From contig NW_021940928.1 in NCBI RefSeq assembly GCF_004337985.1, forward strand, positions 158,960-222,959: DNA of 64,000 nt, given 5' to 3'. The position numbers were made by a program, and so were the translations under genes. Under the pieces are notes generated by a model. That model made no database searches. It had not been told where the DNA came from and saw nothing but the letters and a program-made list of their open reading frames with translations. This DNA is from Pyricularia pennisetigena (Eukaryota > Ascomycota > Sordariomycetes > Magnaporthales > Pyriculariaceae). Shown here in pieces: positions 22,800-35,480 of this stretch (the first letter of the stretch is position 1; each line of letters starts with the position of its first letter).

Positions 22800-22905
22800 A
22801 GTTAACTTCTTAACCTCCACTTTATCTCGTCCCGCATCACCATGCGGCACCAGACCCCGTATTTTGCCGCCCCACAGATAGCGTGCCACGGGGGGCCTCC
22901 CGCAT
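22800..22905 (-). repeat. Dispersed repeat R2, copy
   Basis: The reverse complement contains GCGGGAGGCCCCCC, then TGGGGCGGCAAAATACGGGG, then TGATGCGGGACGAG. It is colinear with the other R2 copies. Confidence 0.5.
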
Positions 22906-25569
22906 CATGGTGGACGCCCGTCTGACTGCGATAAGTGACTCAGAATGGCTTTAAATGCAATCCGATTGGCTGACCTTGCAGTGGCGTAGATAACGTATTT
23001 GACTTGGGAATAGTAAGTGAATTGGTGGACATTCGTAACCCCACTTTGACAGCGCAACTATCCAGGGACCAACACGGCATTGCAAGGAGCAGACCAGCTG
23101 CTGGTTGGCCTGCGTTTATACGATGTGACCAACGTTCCTTGACGCAGGGCCGTAACGCTTAATTATGGTGGAGCTAGAGGGGATAGCAAGGTTTGAGAGG
23201 ACTACTATAGTACTCTGGTAGGGCTGCTTTGCGGTTTCACGGAAGCGGCCGTGTACGTGGGGCATTACCGTGGAATTCCAGCGCAATTTCCCAGAGCCGT
23301 GACCTCTAATACCTAAAGATAATATTTGGAAGGTTCGGAGACGATGTGGTAAAAAACGGCCGAGTCGTCACGAATAGGATGGAATATAACTTAAACAGCC
23401 AATAATAAGCAGCGATATCATGTTCTGAGTCACAAGAATTCGATGTGGATGGGAAAAGGAAAAGTAGCCGTTCACCGATAAAGACACAATTAAGTTTGAC
23501 TTGAAATAGGGGCTTAAGGCTACAAGAGTGATCCCATGCGCCCTCCAAGGTGTCAATGCGTGCTCGCGAGACGAGACGTTGCAAATTCTCCGGGTGCGAG
23601 CAGGGGTTGGTAGTTGAGGAAGTGCGAAAGGTGGGGGCGGAAGGGATGTGGTGGGGGATGCGTCTTGCAGTGGGGACACTTTATCATCAACGCTGCATAA
23701 ATTAGGAGGGGTTGTGGGTATTGTAGAGAGCAGGACCGGAACCGACAAGTTGGTTGATTGGGACATATATCAATTAGAAAGAACTGGACTACAGAGGCGC
23801 CCCGGACCCCCATTGCCCGTTACGGTCCTGCAGGCTCTCCTCCGTCTATGCAGCTCCCCTGGGCAGTGATAACTACTGCAAACAGTGTCTAGAGCAGTTG
23901 TTTGGTCAGGTGCTAACGGATGAATCGCTTTGTTAGCCGCGATGCTGTTCCCGGCCTATTTCTCTAGACAAAAGCCGGCTTGTCCTCCCGTCCCAGGTCT
24001 TTGAGTTCCTAACTAAAAAGATCAAAATTTACGCGCAGAATTATGACAGGCTTCCGAACTACATTTTTAAGTGCACCAGATGTGATGTTCATGCCTGCGA
24101 CGATGTCAATTCAAGAGATTTTAAAACTTTTGCGGAGCTTTACTAACAAAACTAGCTCCTACCGGTTCCGTGTAAAAGTGGTGTTATTAGGCGCACTAAA
24201 AAAATTGTATTCACACTCGGTCGCTCGCCGTATCGCCCCCATTCAATAAGCTGACTTTGTATAGTCGGTTCTTTATTGGTTTAAGAGGGTTTCAGCCTCT
24301 GAGAAATCCCGTTAAAGGATTCGCCATTATTTCTGCTTTGGACACCGATTCAGTGGTGGAATTGGCGATCATATGATTATCGCGCCATCAAATCTCGCAT
24401 TTTGGGAGCGACTGTGCACGCTGTATGGGGACAACTTCTTTGTTCCTCCTCGTCCCTACTTGCCCTGCCCCCTTTGCCTGCCCTTTACCTGCCCTGCTGC
24501 GTGGCCTTTGCCTGCCCTTTACCTGCCCTGCTGCGTGGCCTGGGTTGTGGCTGCCAACCATGCGCGGTTGCTCAATTTTTGGTCGCTGTTCGCTGAAATC
24601 ATAAGAACTTGGAGGCGTTGCTGTTCCACGACGTCGCATTGACCGATCCACCTTCTAGACTTCAACCCCGACCCTGCATCCGTTCCGCCTGTCATACTCT
24701 TTAACCCTAACCAACTAGTCGATAGAATCGCAACAACGCGTCGCATAGACCAACTGACGACACCGTTCGAGCCGCCGTCACGGTTTCGTAGCGACAATTC
24801 CTCCCATAATCCCTCCCAACCACATTTTCGGTCGAACCGACTGACCGTCCAGATTCCTCAATCGTTCTATCGAGATTCGTCCGTGCGCCTGCCCTGCCCG
24901 GCCAATCATGACTCGCCCATCAATCGGTTCGACTCGAACCGGTTGTGGCAGGGGGCGCCACACAACACAGCCGCAGAGCTAGTGGAGCGCATTGAACCTG
25001 CGGATTGACCTTGGTTGATGGCCGAGAAATATAGAAAGGATGGTCACTAACCTGGAACCAATCGGTATAATGAAGATTTTTACATGGTCAACTTTCAATG
25101 GAATACAGCACGAGACGAAGAAACTAGGGCCGGTAAGGCTGCTTAGACCATTCTTCCTCTCGGTGAAGATAGCAGCAGCGGAGATCTCAGTCACGATCCC
25201 ATGATCTTAGATGTGTAAATGGCCATGTACAAGGGTTGGTCATTGCAAAATCGAGGGGGACCACAGTGGGTGCTTGTACCAAGGATCCGCTGACTGAAAA
25301 CGCCCAAGGCAGTATTGTTTTATTGGTTTGTCCTATCTGTTTTGTTGGTCTGTGTTTGGAGTTTCCAGTTTATTGAGTTTCTGCCACTTCTAGAAATTAT
25401 ATTGATCATCCGTTTGTAGCAAAAATCAAGTTTTCACTGCATTGAGATCCCGTGTTTGGAGGTAGAAACTGTCTCGACCTTACTATACCTCTATCGTTGT
25501 GACCTCATTAGGCAGGAGCCCAAAGGCTATATCTTCGTCGTCCTCTTCGACGAGGCCTGTACTGCAAGC
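22906..25569. other. Gene-free stretch with repeat pieces
   Basis: No supported gene. 23520-23635 is a minus-oriented piece of repeat R3 (CACCCGGAGAATT block, partner 1600-1715). A 34-bp tandem duplication lies at 24472-24539. The remainder is AT/GC-mixed sequence with only short frames. Confidence 0.4.
24472..24539. repeat. Tandem duplication, 2 x 34 bp
   Basis: The unit starts CTTTGCCTGCCCTTTACCTG and ends GCTGCGTGGC. Two exact copies stand side by side (24472-24505, 24506-24539) in a pyrimidine-rich CCTGCCC context. Confidence 0.85.
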
Positions 25570-25705
25570 GGAGACTCGTTCTTTCTGTTGTTATCAATAA
25601 ATTGCTACTTCAATATGCCCATCCATGTCCACTTGCAAGACGCGTCGTCCTTGCAACTCCGCAATCGACGTGACGCGCAATATGCGCCGTAAAAGCCCCT
25701 TCATC
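25570..25705 (+). repeat. Repeat R3, second copy of Ulp1-gene upstream segment
   Basis: Plus-strand match to the minus strand of 1449-1580, including the ATG and the codons for RRPCNSAIDVTRNMRRKSPF. The reading frame here continues only to a TAG after about 44 codons. It is oriented opposite to the Ulp1-like gene that starts about 200 bp further on. Confidence 0.65.
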
Positions 25706-25899
25706 GCTAATGTCCGCGCCAGGCGGCCGCCCAAGCAGACAAATACTTTGGTCACTTAGTTTATGCTAGGCAGGTTTTAATTGAATTGGGTAAGGAGGAA
25801 AGTTATGGAAGCAAGGATCGCACAAGTTGTGTGGAAACAGATTTTGCCAAGGGTGAATTGTTGACCATGCAAACACGCTGCTATAGTACAAAGGTGGGC

Positions 25900-27275
25900 C
25901 TATCGAGAATCGGAAGGCACGTCCAACTTTTGTGAGTAAGTATCGAGATTGAGATTATGGAGTCTAAAGTACAAATCCTCAAGATCGACAAAACGCGTCT
26001 GCATGTACTTTTCCGCCACCTGGGCTTTTAGACTTTTTACGACAGGCGTTGCGGTGGGGAGGGCCTCGACAATGGATGCTCGAGCGACTTGGCGGGCTTG
26101 AAAATCCTGTAGCCCCTGAATATGTGTTCTAATCAGTTTGATATCGGGCTTTGCAGGCAGCGAGCGGAGAGATTCGGGTAGCTCCTCCATCTTCGGTAGC
26201 GAAAACACATTTCCTGAAGCGATGGCCAACAGTAGCCGCCGCCACAGGTCATAAGCCAAAGAAGGTATTTCGTGGCCGGTCGCGTAAAAGGTCGCTGCAA
26301 CCAGGACGGAGATCCCACAGTCAAAGTCAGACTGCTGCTGTGGGCATGGCTCCCACTTTATTTTCCAGCCGGAAGCAGTGGTTGAGGCGGAGGGCTCAAA
26401 TGTTGGTGGATCGATGCCCAAAAGTCACTGGATGTTAAATCCAACGTACTTCATTATTGGCCTATCTGACTCAGTTGGCTTGTCCGATTTGTTTGACCGA
26501 AAGGAGTCCCAAATCCTAACCTCACGGCGCGAGGGCCAGATCATGACTAAAACCCAATGGCTGTTAAAGCAAATGGCAACCATGGCGCCGTTGGTCTCGG
26601 CAAATTTGCGAATGTCTTTCGATAGCAAACGGCCAGATGACCCGGGCTCTACGACTTCAAAGGTCGCCATGTCGCAGAGGAGGCCCAGGTTCTTTAGGAA
26701 GGATGTGATGATCCTACCAGTAAGCCATGCTTGCTTACCAGATACGCCGGGCTGCAGTGGATAAAGTTCAGAATCTGAAAGGCCGCCCAGGATCTTGTCC
26801 TCGGGGCGCAAGTCATATACCACTACTCCAGTTGAACCTGGACCCGGGGCCAGAGACGAATATGAAGCCGGTGCTGAAGTTGGAGTTACAGGTGGCTTCT
26901 TTGGAGGACGACTGTGCTTTATCGATGTTCTATCAGTTTGAGACTAGATTTGTTAGCGGATTGCACGGGAGGGAGATTTCACAGGAGTGCTCACTTTTTC
27001 TCCTGCGGCTTTTGTGGGTTCAGCCCGAGGCTGCTTGGATGGCGGGTTCGCCGCAGACGATCTGCGTTTGGAAGGCGTCACTCCAGTCTTCGATGTTTAT
27101 CCCACAGTTCGCGGATACGTGATGTATCAGGCCCTACTGAAACTCTTTAGATATTCCTTTACCCTATCCTTATCAAGGGTGCTCAACAACTTCGACGCAT
27201 TTTCCCAGGTGGCAAGCTCCTCCAGGTATCCAACCCATTGTAGCCAACGCACATTGACTTTTAGTCTTTCTCGTT
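25900..27275 (-). CDS. Ulp1/C48-like protease with upstream chromodomain-like segment
   Basis: The catalytic part is clear: the His motif NSHWVLVMIW, the Asp in RIWDSFR and QQQSDFDCGISVLVAA with Gln and Cys. An intron at 26944-26994 (donor GTGAGC, branch GCTAAC, acceptor TCTAG, 51 nt) joins a basic Pro/Ser-rich exon to the protease exon in phase. A TGA at 26425-26427 sits in frame. It disappears if 26395-26445 (51 nt, GTTGGA...TTTGAG, phase 0) is an intron, though that donor is weak. Upstream, 27130-27275 encodes RERLKVNVRWLQWVGYLEEL and ATWENASKLL, which resembles a chromodomain (W-x-GY, TWE core). No in-phase splice to the next exon could be found, so the fusion is uncertain. It is the third C48 gene in the window. 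Confidence 0.55.
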
Positions 27276-27352
27276 TCCTCTAAGTGCGAAACTATCTCAT
27301 TTTATGCATATGACATGCGCGACGCCCTGGATGTTGATTTGGTTGCCCCTGA

Positions 27353-27745
27353 CGTAGCGCACAGCAGGGAGCCTACCTCTCGACCGCAGTCGATGGAGAA
27401 GCGTTTGAAGGATTCTGCCCCAAACCGCCGTCTTTTATTCCGAAGTTAGTTATCTGCGAAACGATTGCCCGTTCTGAGCCGGAGACAGTCTTAGCAGCCA
27501 TACAAGTATCTGCTCTGGGCAAACTCGGACTATTCGGCATCCAGGAGTGTACACCCAGACAGTTTGGCTATAAGATTGCTAAAGTAGACCAATGTCAGTT
27601 TCAAGCAAATTTGACTGATAAAGTCCAGATACGAGAGGATCCGATTCTGCAGTTCGCCAGGATGTTGACGATCCGAGCGGAGCCGGGTGTAAGGTCCATA
27701 ATGGATACAAGATTTGAGATATTTTTGGAACCGAATGGAAGATGA
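27353..27745 (+). other. Unassigned 130-codon open frame without ATG
   Basis: The frame follows a TGA and runs 130 codons (for example VDGEAFEGFCPKPPSFIPKL, later LAAIQVSALGKLGLFGIQE) to a TGA at 27743. The composition is that of a globular protein. There is no start codon; a CACAG just upstream (27362) could be a splice acceptor. It may be an exon or a gene fragment. No family recognised. Confidence 0.3.
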
Positions 27746-29074
<1,329 letters not shown>

Positions 29075-30707
29075 ATGGCGCAAATCAAAACAAAGCATTG
29101 TTTACCATTCATCTGCCACAAAGAATTGTTTGTCGTCAATCCTACAATGTACAATGACCACATCTCTGACTGGATCGAGGGGGTTCCTGTGAAAGCCCTC
29201 AAACGCAAACGCTTCAGCTATCTGCGCACTCGACCAATTGATCCGCCGACGCCGCCCTCGACTCAAATCGGTCCTGGTAATGTGCCGCCCATCTCAATTA
29301 TGAACACACCGCCGACGAAGCGACAGCGAAATTTGCCGAGTCGACAAGCCGAATTTGATGAGGCCGAACAGACGCCCCGTCCCACCGCCTCGACTCTCCG
29401 AAGTAATGTCTCTCTCGGTTATTCTACATCATCAAGAACAAGCAAGCGCAGCAGCAGCCCCCGCAAAAGGCAGGCAGAATTGGAGGTGGAGCCAGAAGAA
29501 GCCATTCAGGTGCGGTCACTGTCTAATGGCAGACTACCGGACGAGCTGTTCTCGCTTGTGTCCGAGCTCGAAAAGGTTGCAAGTGGTGATACCCCAGTGC
29601 TGCACGCGTCGCTTAGGCAGGAGCTGAAATAAGCAGAGGAGGAGGCAAAAGAGAGGCGTGCGTTGGGGTATCGCATACCTGATTCCGCATTTACGGGCGC
29701 AGCAGAAGACACGACAACAGACTTGATCACCGACATCCCCGCTGCTAAAGTCTGCGAGTTGCTTCTCGCCGCTTTGCGCTGTCAAGAACGCAAACATGAC
29801 GAAAATGGGTGGAACCAAGCTGTACATTACCAACTGCTACGCCTGGCGCTTCCAGCCGATGGATTCGTTGATTTCGAGCCTTGGTAGGACCTTTTCACGT
29901 ATTCTCCACCCAACTCAATTTTGTTACTAACCTTTTGCGTGGCCAATACTGCTTAGCACAACCGCAAGAATCACTCCCGAAATCCTCCCGAGGTCTTCTT
30001 CGTCGGGAAAAAAGATCGATTACTGTTTTATAATTAACGGAGCGTCCGCTTTTGACGAGCCGGCGATGGAGGCGGCCAATAGAACTGGCACATGGAAGAC
30101 ACCGGCACAAATCATCGAGATACTGCGGCGCAGGACGCCCGGAACATCAATCAATCATACCGATTTTGGCCCCCTAAACAAATGGCCCATCGCCCTCAGC
30201 GTCGAAACCAAAAGACCCGGCGAGTCGGGCGAAAACGCTGAGCTGCAGGTGGGGGTCTGGCAGGCCGCACAGTGGAGGTTGCTCGAATGGCAACGGCAGG
30301 AACAAAAGCATAAACTACAGATTCCACAGCATTCACGGCAGTCACTGGCCGCTATGGATGTGGAAGACGAGACAGTTGAAGGAGCGGCGGTGGTCGGGGT
30401 CATGGACCCGAATATTGCCGGAATTACCACACCTAGCCAGACCTCGATACCTCCTACCACACCTGACTTGGTGTTTCTCCCGGCACTGATAATTGTCGGC
30501 CACGACTGGAAATTCGCAGCCACGACTCGAGAGGACTGCGATGGCGGCCGGACAGTACTGTGGACTGAATCTACTGTTGGTAGCACAAGCAATCTGCTCG
30601 GCATCTATAGGATTATTTGGTGTGTCCGCCGGCTGGCAAGGTACGTAGAGGAAAGGCATTGGCCGTGGTACGCTGAGTACATTCTAGGCCTGCGTCTCAA
30701 GACATAG
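29075..30707 (+). pseudogene. Fungal PD-(D/E)XK nuclease-like protein, one stop codon
   Basis: Exon 1 is 29075-29883. The intron at 29884-29956 has donor GTAGGA, branch TTACTAAC and acceptor CTGCTTAG. Exon 2 is 29957-30707, giving about 519 codons in phase. The layout is that of the fungal PD-(D/E)XK nuclease-like family: a disordered Ser/Arg/Pro-rich N-terminus (PPTKRQR, SSSPRKRQAELE), a helical middle, then the core KKIDYCFII, SINHTDF, PIALSVETKRPG (E353-x-K355) and ELQVGVWQAAQWRLLEWQ, and a C-terminal WPWY. The nuclease residues are kept, but TAA at 29630-29632 interrupts the frame at codon 186. A CAA-to-TAA or AAA-to-TAA change would explain it. The biochemical activity of this family is not established. 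It sits 1 kb upstream of, and in the same direction as, the HerA-like ATPase gene. Confidence 0.75.
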
Positions 30708-31717
30708 TAACAAAACATAACAGAAATGGGCGATGACGAGAGATAAACCGATATCAATTCTTGTGTGTCAGAGATTTCTACCAGCCCTTCGTTGTTTGGC
30801 CATTTGTTCTGCGTGTTTTGTGCGTGCCAAATCCCTTTTCGTTTGGACAAGCTCAAAGCAATAAGAAGAAGCTCGCTCCAGTGCCAGTTTTTAAAATGAC
30901 ATAATACTCCGAAAATTCCCGAGAGAGCAGGGCGTGAAGACTGGATGTCTCGCATCGGCCAGAGACAAGCCTAGGAGATGAATTTCGTTGCCTGCAAGAG
31001 TAGCTGCTGAAATCCAAATGATACCAAGTTACTTGGCTAGCAAGCCTGCAGAATGGTGGCTAGTAATTAGAAATTTTCTCGTGCATAAAATTTTCAGCAT
31101 GGACGCACGGATCATGTTCATCTCTTTCACTGCCAGCTATTTTGGGAGCATGTGATTGGCCGCCAATGCACGACAAATGCCATGCGGGAGGCCCACTACC
31201 CTCCTATTCACTAAAGTTTAACCAATCTTGGCAGTCGGTGATCTAACTATACACTAGCATTCGAAATGCAAGAGGCCCTTCACTCAGAATTTTGTCAGGC
31301 ACAAAACTTGCGCTTTCGGGGGATGTTGAGGGCAGTTGGCCGTACTGGATTTGCTTATGTTATTCTTCAGGTGCTCATAGTACGTCAATATACCCCTTCA
31401 AATAAACCGAGCCATTCTGAGCCACTCATACCTACCCCAGTCAAAACAGCGTCCATCACAATGCAGGAGGCCCTCCATCACCCGGCACACTATCTATGCG
31501 GAATATAACGTCACATGGTGATGCGTGGCGTAATGAAATAGAGATTGACCGACCATAATCTGTTGTTAATGAGATGCCGATGAGTTACACTGAAGCGTCC
31601 AACGCCGCCTACATTTTATGTTTCGCATCTTACCATACTCCAAAATAACTTTACACAGGCAAGCAGCTTAAACAAGTAGAACCGAAATCGATCCTCCTTT
31701 TTTCCTGGTCCGTCAAC
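30708..31717. other. Intergenic with three R2-like motifs
   Basis: R2 start motifs appear at about 31182-31197 (GCGGGAGGCCCACT), 31266-31285 (ATGCAAGAGGCCCTTCAC) and 31461-31482 (ATGCAGGAGGCCCTCCATCA), each followed by divergent sequence. No gene is supported. Confidence 0.4.
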
Positions 31718-33690
31718 ATGACTGTCAAATGTAGTCACTGTAATCGGAACTTCCGCACTGACGACGCTCTGCAGCAGCACATTCGAGATTCGCATAAACC
31801 TACTCATTTACCTAACTGCCAGATGTGTAGCCGGACTTTCAACGATAACGACGCTCTTGAGCAACATCTGAAACAATCAAGACTTCATAAACCCCAGTCC
31901 CAAAATGTACGCACTCGAATACCCACCGAAAGCAAAAACGCGTCTGCGGACAGTGAAGCGGGAGTGGCAGATAAGATGAAACTTCTTCAACACAGCCCGG
32001 CGGTCAACGAGATAGCGGAGATTAAAGTCGTGCCTCTGCTCACCGAGCATGTGCGCAAACGGGCGGCCGATCTAGCTGGGCCAGCGTCGGTTCCATTCAC
32101 GCAGTATGGCCTGCTCGGAGGTATTATCTCTGATGGCTGGGGGCCCGAGGCGCCTGTTGACCCACGCATTTTCTATAACATTGCGGCACCATCGAGCGTC
32201 TTCATATGTGGTAGTCAAGGGTCCGGAAAGAGCCACACTCTCTCTTGCCTGCTCGAAAATTGCCTGATACAGTCGTGCGCGAATGTCTTGCCGCGGCCGC
32301 TCACCGGAATCCTTTTCCATTATGATACTTTCATGTCGGATAATGGAGGCGAGCCTTGTGAGGCCGCCTATCTGGCATCCAACCGGCAAGTCAAAGTCAG
32401 GACTCTTTGTGCACCTACGAACATTAGAACGATCCAGGTGGGCCAACATATGATATAAACTTTGAACAGGCGAGCCGTCAGAGCTGATTAGCGATTCAAT
32501 AGAGGGTGTATTCGAAAATCCCAAACGTGGCAGTTGAGCCCCTTCGACTTAACGAACGCGACCTCAATACAACTCGTATGATGTCATTGATGGCGGTAAA
32601 CAATTCGAAGGGAATTCCACTATATTTACATGTCATCCTGCGCATTCTGCGGGATTTGAGAATTGAGCAGCAGGAGCAGTCTGACACCGCAGATGAATGC
32701 ATTCCCCCCTTCCAGTATGCAAAATTCAAAAGGGGCCTCGAGAAGGAATGCATGACCGAGACCCAGCTCGCGCCGCTGAAGCAACGTCTCGACACTCTCG
32801 AAAGCTTTATGGTTAGCAAGCAGGTTTATGCGTTTAACTCGAACACAAAGAATAGTTAGTGGTACTCCTGCCAAAAGAATAAAGGCTCGCGAAAACGAGC
32901 AAGGAACGGATTGGACACCAGAGGTACGCTCATTAAATTTTCTTTGTCCATCGGCATGTGGCCGAAACACTTACTGACAATTTCGAAAAACAAGGCTGGC
33001 AAGTTGACAATTGTCGACCTATCATGCCCCTGCGTGCCGGCGCAAACTGCCTGCTCACTTTTCAACATTTGCCTTAGCCTCTTCCTAGAGCAAGAAAGCA
33101 AAATCGGTCGTGTTGTGGCCCTGGACTAGGCCCACAAATTTATGGGCGGCGGCACCGAGGGCGCCGAATCGCCAGACTCACGCAACCTGACCGAAAGCCT
33201 GCTGCAAACCGTCCGCCTCCAGCGCCACCAGGCTTGCAGGATCTTTATCTCGACGCAGGAACCCAATATCTCACCTAACCTGCTAGACCTGTGCTCCGTA
33301 ACAATAGTGCACCGCTTTACGTCGCCCGCGTGGCTGCGGGTGCTTAAGCAGCACCTGGCGGGTGTTAGCTCGTCATCGCTAATCCATGAAAAGACGTTTT
33401 CCGGCGGCGGCGGCGGGGAGGACGATGGCGACGGCATTGTTCCTATCAGGCTTCGCGGCGCTTCTAGTGGCTCGCCTCATATCGACCCATCTGCCGAGGT
33501 TTTTTCGCACATCGTCAAATTGCGTGTCGGTGAGGCGCTGGTGTTTGCCCCCAGTGCTGCGATTGGATTCGAACCTCAGGGTGGCGGGAGAGAGGGCTTG
33601 GTATTTCGCAAGCTGGGCAGTGGGGTTCTCAAGATGAGGACTCGAAGTCGCCTTACTGTCGATGGTGGCCAGAGTATTATGGCAGACTGA
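31718..33690 (+). pseudogene. C2H2 zinc finger + HerA/FtsK-like P-loop ATPase, inactivated
   Basis: Exon 1 (31718-32437) encodes two C2H2 fingers (CSHCNRNFRTDDALQQHIRD and a second with CQMCSRTF) and a P-loop GSQGSGKSHT (Walker A). The intron at 32438-32502 is in phase. The next exon has YSKIPNVAVEPL and helical segments up to LDTLESFM. The join around 32817-32870 is unresolved. A clean intron lies at 32924-32994 (GTACGC...AACAAG). The last exon gives GKLTIVDLSCPC, VVALD-stop-AHKFMGGG (Walker B), RIFISTQEPNISPNLLDLC (sensor-like STQEP) and VHRFTSPAWL. The TAG at 33127-33129 replaces the Glu of the DEAH-type Walker B. The order Walker A, Walker B, STQxP is that of HerA/FtsK/VirD4-type pumping ATPases. 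Fungal proteins of this architecture exist but are uncharacterised to my knowledge. Confidence 0.7.
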
Positions 33691-33989
33691 TATTATGATC
33701 GAAGGATTGGATCCATTTTAAGTAATGTCCGCATTTGAAAACTTCGTATGTAAATTTGCACATGTCTAGTTTAAGGACTATCAATGAGGAATGATAGTGG
33801 TTTTAGGGATAATCATGTTGAAACTGAGATTGCATGGCCTCGTGGGGGTGCGAAAGGTATTTTTATAGATTAGGAACGTTTCTAGGATGGTTTTGCCAAG
33901 GACAGTGGAAATATCTATATATAACCCAGCGGGGATACCTGAAGCGGGCAAGGGAGTATTGTTTTGCAAATTCAGCTGTACTTTTGCCT

Positions 33990-34290
33990 CGCTCTTCGAA
34001 TTGGAGGCCTCGCTGGCGAACCATGTCGTTTTTCCCAGCCTATACCGTCATAGTGTATCGCCAAGGAACTAATAACCTATGTGGAAGCATTTCGGGGGTG
34101 AAATTAATGCTAGCTTTCCTAAAGGGGCGCGTTGTGTGACAGCCTCGTTTCTATTGGCCTTTGTTTCCAGGGAGCCTCTTAAGAAGATGATTTGAGGTAA
34201 CCATCCTGTGCTCAACTAATTAGGGCATGTTTGTGCCCATCTGCACCTTACAAACGGCTTCGCCCTACCCGCTTCATCATCCCTGCTGGA
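33990..34290 (+). repeat. Dispersed repeat R1 fragment
   Basis: It contains GGCGAACCATG, TTTCGGGGGTGAAATTAATGC, TCGTTTCTATTGGCCTTTG and CATCTGCACCTTACAAACGG, matching R1 landmarks in a partly rearranged order. Confidence 0.5.
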
Positions 34291-34616
34291 AGTGGAGGAT
34301 CAAATCGAGCTAGCCTCAATACTCAGGGCCTAGAGATGTGCACGACGGATTGTACATGCCTCCGCAGGACTCCGCAGGAGAAAGCAATCCATTGGCTTAT
34401 TTGGAAGATTTTGGGTTGGCTGCCTGCCACAGTAGCCCACAGCATTTGTAGCCTCGGATCGGCACGGTGACCTGGGGTAGGAATATAAAAAAGACATTCG
34501 GTTGCTAAAAGGCTACAGCCCTGCTGCACTAGTTGGGAGGTCTCTGTGATGGGTTGTTTGTGATTTACGGATGTAGATCGGAGAAATGCCGACAACAGAA
34601 GACACCACACTTTCTG

Positions 34617-35480
34617 GTGGTTAAGCCACCAGGGTGACAGGCAGCAATATTTACTTCCTCATGCATACGAAATACCATGCGGTTCTCCGTCAAGACATGC
34701 CTCATCCAATTCCAATCAGCAGCGACAGTATTTATTGCGTTCGGTCACTACGCATAGAAGTCGGGCGCACGCCACTTGAAATTGCAACCGGCTTCGTAAC
34801 AGACCTATTTGATTTTTGTGGAAGCGATTGGTTGGCCAAGATCAAAAAATATATTTCTCTCGATTTGCACCCCGCGAGATTGTTCGCCCTAATTGCTTTA
34901 CGGAGTAGGTTGACAAGAGGTCATGTAGTGTTTCGGGGGTATTTTCTCTTGGCACCTTTCTGGACTAAGTAAATGGGCGAAAGAACAATGATGGCAATCC
35001 AAGACCTGGGCGGATATGCAAACCTCTTTGGTAGGGGGCTGGTAAAGGTATGACAAATTTTAACGCAATTTCTACCCCAGCGCCGCGGTACCCTTCAAAG
35101 GAATCCAACCCTTGTGCAGCTGCGTTGCGAATTAATTGGCAAATAGATACAGCCGCCAACGACCTAATTTGGCCTGAGCAGTTCCAAGACCCGGTCTTCA
35201 CTCCTGCGTCTGATTGAGCTCAAGCAATACCAGAGAGAGGCCGGATGTGCTCCCCAGTGTCAATTCCAGGTCTACCCGAGATTACATTGCCGTTTCTGCT
35301 TTCATTATATACAGAATGCGAGCCAAGCACGGCATTTCTGCCACCTGTCATCGTTCCCAACATTTTGGGTGCAGTCTTTGGAGACACTGACTCATAGCAG
35401 CGCTTTTTCCGTTGGCAGGTTCTTGGAATCATATTTAAGAATTGGGAAATATATGTATGCGTTGCGGGTTGGGAATGACA
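34617..35480 (+). repeat. Dispersed repeat R1, copy B
   Basis: It starts in a palindrome (CTGGTGG TTAAG CCACCAG, 34613-34631). It matches copy A from GGGTGACAGGCAGCAATATT onward, with an internal deletion relative to A after about 34850 (A positions 12501-12705 missing). It then follows A through GTTTCGGGGGTATTTTCTCT, AGCTGCGTTG and ACCCGAGATTACATTGCCG to about 35480. There is no ORF of note. Confidence 0.65.

Noticed and set aside
33550..33575. GGTTCGAATCC B-box on the minus strand
   Set aside because: No A-box or cloverleaf upstream; it lies within the coding sequence of the HerA-like gene.
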